Below, piece by piece: positions 62,691 to 64,000 of a DNA stretch of 64,000 bases (within the stretch, counting starts at the first letter, position 1; each line of letters begins with the position of its first letter). The notes below the pieces were generated by a model. The model made no database searches. It had not been told where the DNA came from and saw only the letters and a program-made list of their open reading frames with translations. The position numbers and the translations under genes are program-made. The DNA comes from Paraflavitalea sp. CAU 1676. Lineage in GTDB: Bacteria > Bacteroidota > Bacteroidia > Chitinophagales > Chitinophagaceae. The stretch is from the NCBI RefSeq assembly GCF_029223285.1, contig NZ_JARHUJ010000008.1:124001-188000 (forward strand). The letters are read 5' to 3'.

Positions 62691-64000
62691 ATGAATCTAC
62701 CAATAGCAACCTCCGTCTGCAAAACGATCTGGCTGATGGGGCTCTTCTCGATGCTCACCGGCATTGTAAGGGCTCAATCAATACAGGATGTTCACAACAA
62801 GCACCAACCGCTGATAAAAGCCGCCAAGGACGATACAACCCGCATCCGCAACTGGCTCAGGTATGCGGATGAAATGATGGATGTCGATAATGATACGGCC
62901 CTGCCGATCCTGCAAAAGGTCATTGCCCTCAGTGAAAAAAAACAATTCGTATATGGTCTGGGTAAAAGCGCCATGTTGATGGGGGTAGTGTATGCCGATA
63001 AAGCGTCGTTCGGTACCTCGCTCTCCTGGTACCAAAAAGCCCTCACGCATTTCACTACCCTGAACAATCAGTTGGAGACCGGTAAAGTATACAACAATAT
63101 AGGCAACCTGGCTTTTTTTCAGGATGAGTTTGAAGACGCCATCACTGCCTACCTGAAGGCGGTAGATGCATTTGAAAAAGCTGGCGAAACGCGACTGGTA
63201 GCGCAGGTGTACGATGGCATCGGCAATACCTTTCACGAAATAAGCCGTTTTGATAAGAGTCTCGATTACCTCATGAAAGCAGAAACCATTGCGCGTGCGA
63301 ATAAGGATACTACGCTGCTAAGCCGGGTGCTCAATAACAAGAGTGTAACGCTTACCTCTATGGGTCGGGAGAGGGAAGGGATCAATATTTACCTGGAGGT
63401 ATTGAAGATGGCCGATCAGGGAAATAACCTGGTAACGCGGTTCATGGTGAGGTCCAACCTGGCCAATTCCTACATCAACCTGAAGAAACCCGACTCGGCT
63501 GCCTACTACCTGCGCGAAGCCGAGCCACTGGCCGTTCGCGCCAATACGCCTTACTACCTGATGAACGTGTACCTGTGTTATGTGAAGGTTCATTATGCGC
63601 AACAACGTTGGGCGAAAGCCAAAGAATACTTGTTGAAGGCGAAACCGATCGCAGAAGAGATCGGCAGTAAGGAAGGGTTGTGGAAAGTATATGGGCACCT
63701 GCTGAAGGTCTATGCCCAACTTGGCATGAACAGGGAAAGCCTGGCAGCCTTCGATCAGTTCAGGGAGTACAATGATACCATACTGAATGAGAAAATGGCG
63801 GCCAGGGTCAACGATTTGGAAGCAAAGTACCGTTCGTTGCAGAAGGATAAGGAACTCTCCGATCAACAGCTGGCCATCGAGCAACAAAAAGTTAGCTTGA
63901 AGAAGAAGGACATGTGGATCGTCATCACGGTGATCGCCATGGTTACCTTCCTGATCATAGGCGCCCTGGTTTGGCTGGGCATCCGGCAAAAACAAAAATT
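62691..64000 (+). CDS. TPR-repeat sensor protein, probable histidine kinase (3' truncated)
   Basis: 436 residues are visible from ATG 62691, open at the right edge. A signal peptide (ending VRAQ) is followed by about six tetratricopeptide-like helix pairs (GLGKSAMLMGVVYADKASFG, VYNNIGNLAFFQDEFEDAI, VYDGIGNTFHEISRFDKSL...). A coiled coil (about 365-405) and a membrane helix (WIVITVIAMVTFLIIGALVWL) complete the visible part. This is the layout of Bacteroidetes TPR histidine kinases or TPR-LuxR regulators; the output domain lies outside the window. Confidence 0.78.
   Translation, partial: MNLPIATSVCKTIWLMGLFSMLTGIVRAQSIQDVHNKHQPLIKAAKDDTTRIRNWLRYADEMMDVDNDTALPILQKVIALSEKKQFVYGLGKSAMLMGVVYADKASFGTSLSWYQKALTHFTTLNNQLETGKVYNNIGNLAFFQDEFEDAITAYLKAVDAFEKAGETRLVAQVYDGIGNTFHEISRFDKSLDYLMKAETIARANKDTTLLSRVLNNKSVTLTSMGREREGINIYLEVLKMADQGNNLVTRFMVRSNLANSYINLKKPDSAAYYLREAEPLAVRANTPYYLMNVYLCYVKVHYAQQRWAKAKEYLLKAKPIAEEIGSKEGLWKVYGHLLKVYAQLGMNRESLAAFDQFREYNDTILNEKMAARVNDLEAKYRSLQKDKELSDQQLAIEQQKVSLKKKDMWIVITVIAMVTFLIIGALVWLGIRQKQK

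Noticed and set aside
1-64000. tRNA, rRNA or insertion sequences
   Set aside because: No cloverleaf with a CCA-proximal TTCRANNC-type arm, rRNA stretch or transposase was recognised by eye; a tRNAscan-SE or Infernal run would settle it.

Overview
The window looks like chromosomal DNA from a Bacteroidetes bacterium, most likely of the family Chitinophagaceae (Niastella/Chitinophaga-like). This is inferred from gene content: a SusC/SusD pair with a propeller-type sensor kinase, several secreted proteins with type A C-terminal sorting domains of the type IX secretion system (T9SS), DUF3810, DUF6580 and DUF3823 proteins, TPR and 7TM-DISM histidine kinases, and almost no Shine-Dalgarno sequences. 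No rRNA, tRNA, CRISPR array, transposase or integrase of a mobile element was seen.

Layout. (1) 1-3.9 kb: the end of a terpene-cyclase-fold protein, then two tandem paralogues with a four-cysteine N-terminal module in front of a signal-peptide-like segment and a T9SS tail. (2) 4.0-7.8 kb: an XRE/S24 (LexA/C2-like) repressor with a frameshift near its C-terminus, divergent from a lone tailspike-like beta-helix protein. A near-identical 16-bp dyad lies both in the divergent promoter region and inside the repressor gene. (3) 7.8-18.8 kb: ordinary housekeeping genes (xerD, YkgJ-type cysteine-cluster protein, YraN, manA, DUF6580, rnhA, acyl-CoA carboxylase beta, DUF3810, dcd, phosphopantetheinyl transferase, SH3 protein, DUF2130). 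(4) 18.8-25.9 kb: a compact accessory cluster. It has a dyad-rich leader, three tandem phage tail-collar proteins, a signal-less periplasmic-binding-type protein, a catalytically complete formyltransferase joined by an ATGA overlap, and a T9SS-sorted beta-propeller/SprB-repeat protein. This is the best candidate here for an undescribed system.

(5) 25.9-49.9 kb: a polysaccharide utilisation locus (PUL). A split hybrid two-component system (AraC-type regulator plus propeller kinase, overlapping by one base) is divergent from susC-susD-DUF3823. These are followed by GH2, GH127-type, GH43, a DUF4965 'glutaminase A'-type protein, a small secreted protein, a LacI-family regulator, a GH106 alpha-L-rhamnosidase and a phosphotriesterase-like hydrolase. 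The enzyme set points to a plant glycan rich in arabinofuranose, rhamnose and galactose, for example pectic rhamnogalacturonan or an arabinogalactan/gum (inference). A LacI-type palindrome lies just upstream of susC, so both regulators may control the locus.

(6) 50-64 kb: assorted genes: DNA alkylation repair, a SpoIIAA/STAS-like protein, a YdeI-family protein with a histone-H1-like basic tail, hemerythrin, MtfA-type peptidase, a tiny membrane protein paired with an SPFH lipoprotein, a SWIM/SNF2 helicase, an unrecognised basic protein, a short tandem repeat, a LuxR regulator with a 7TM-DISM kinase, and the start of a TPR-type sensor that runs off the end.
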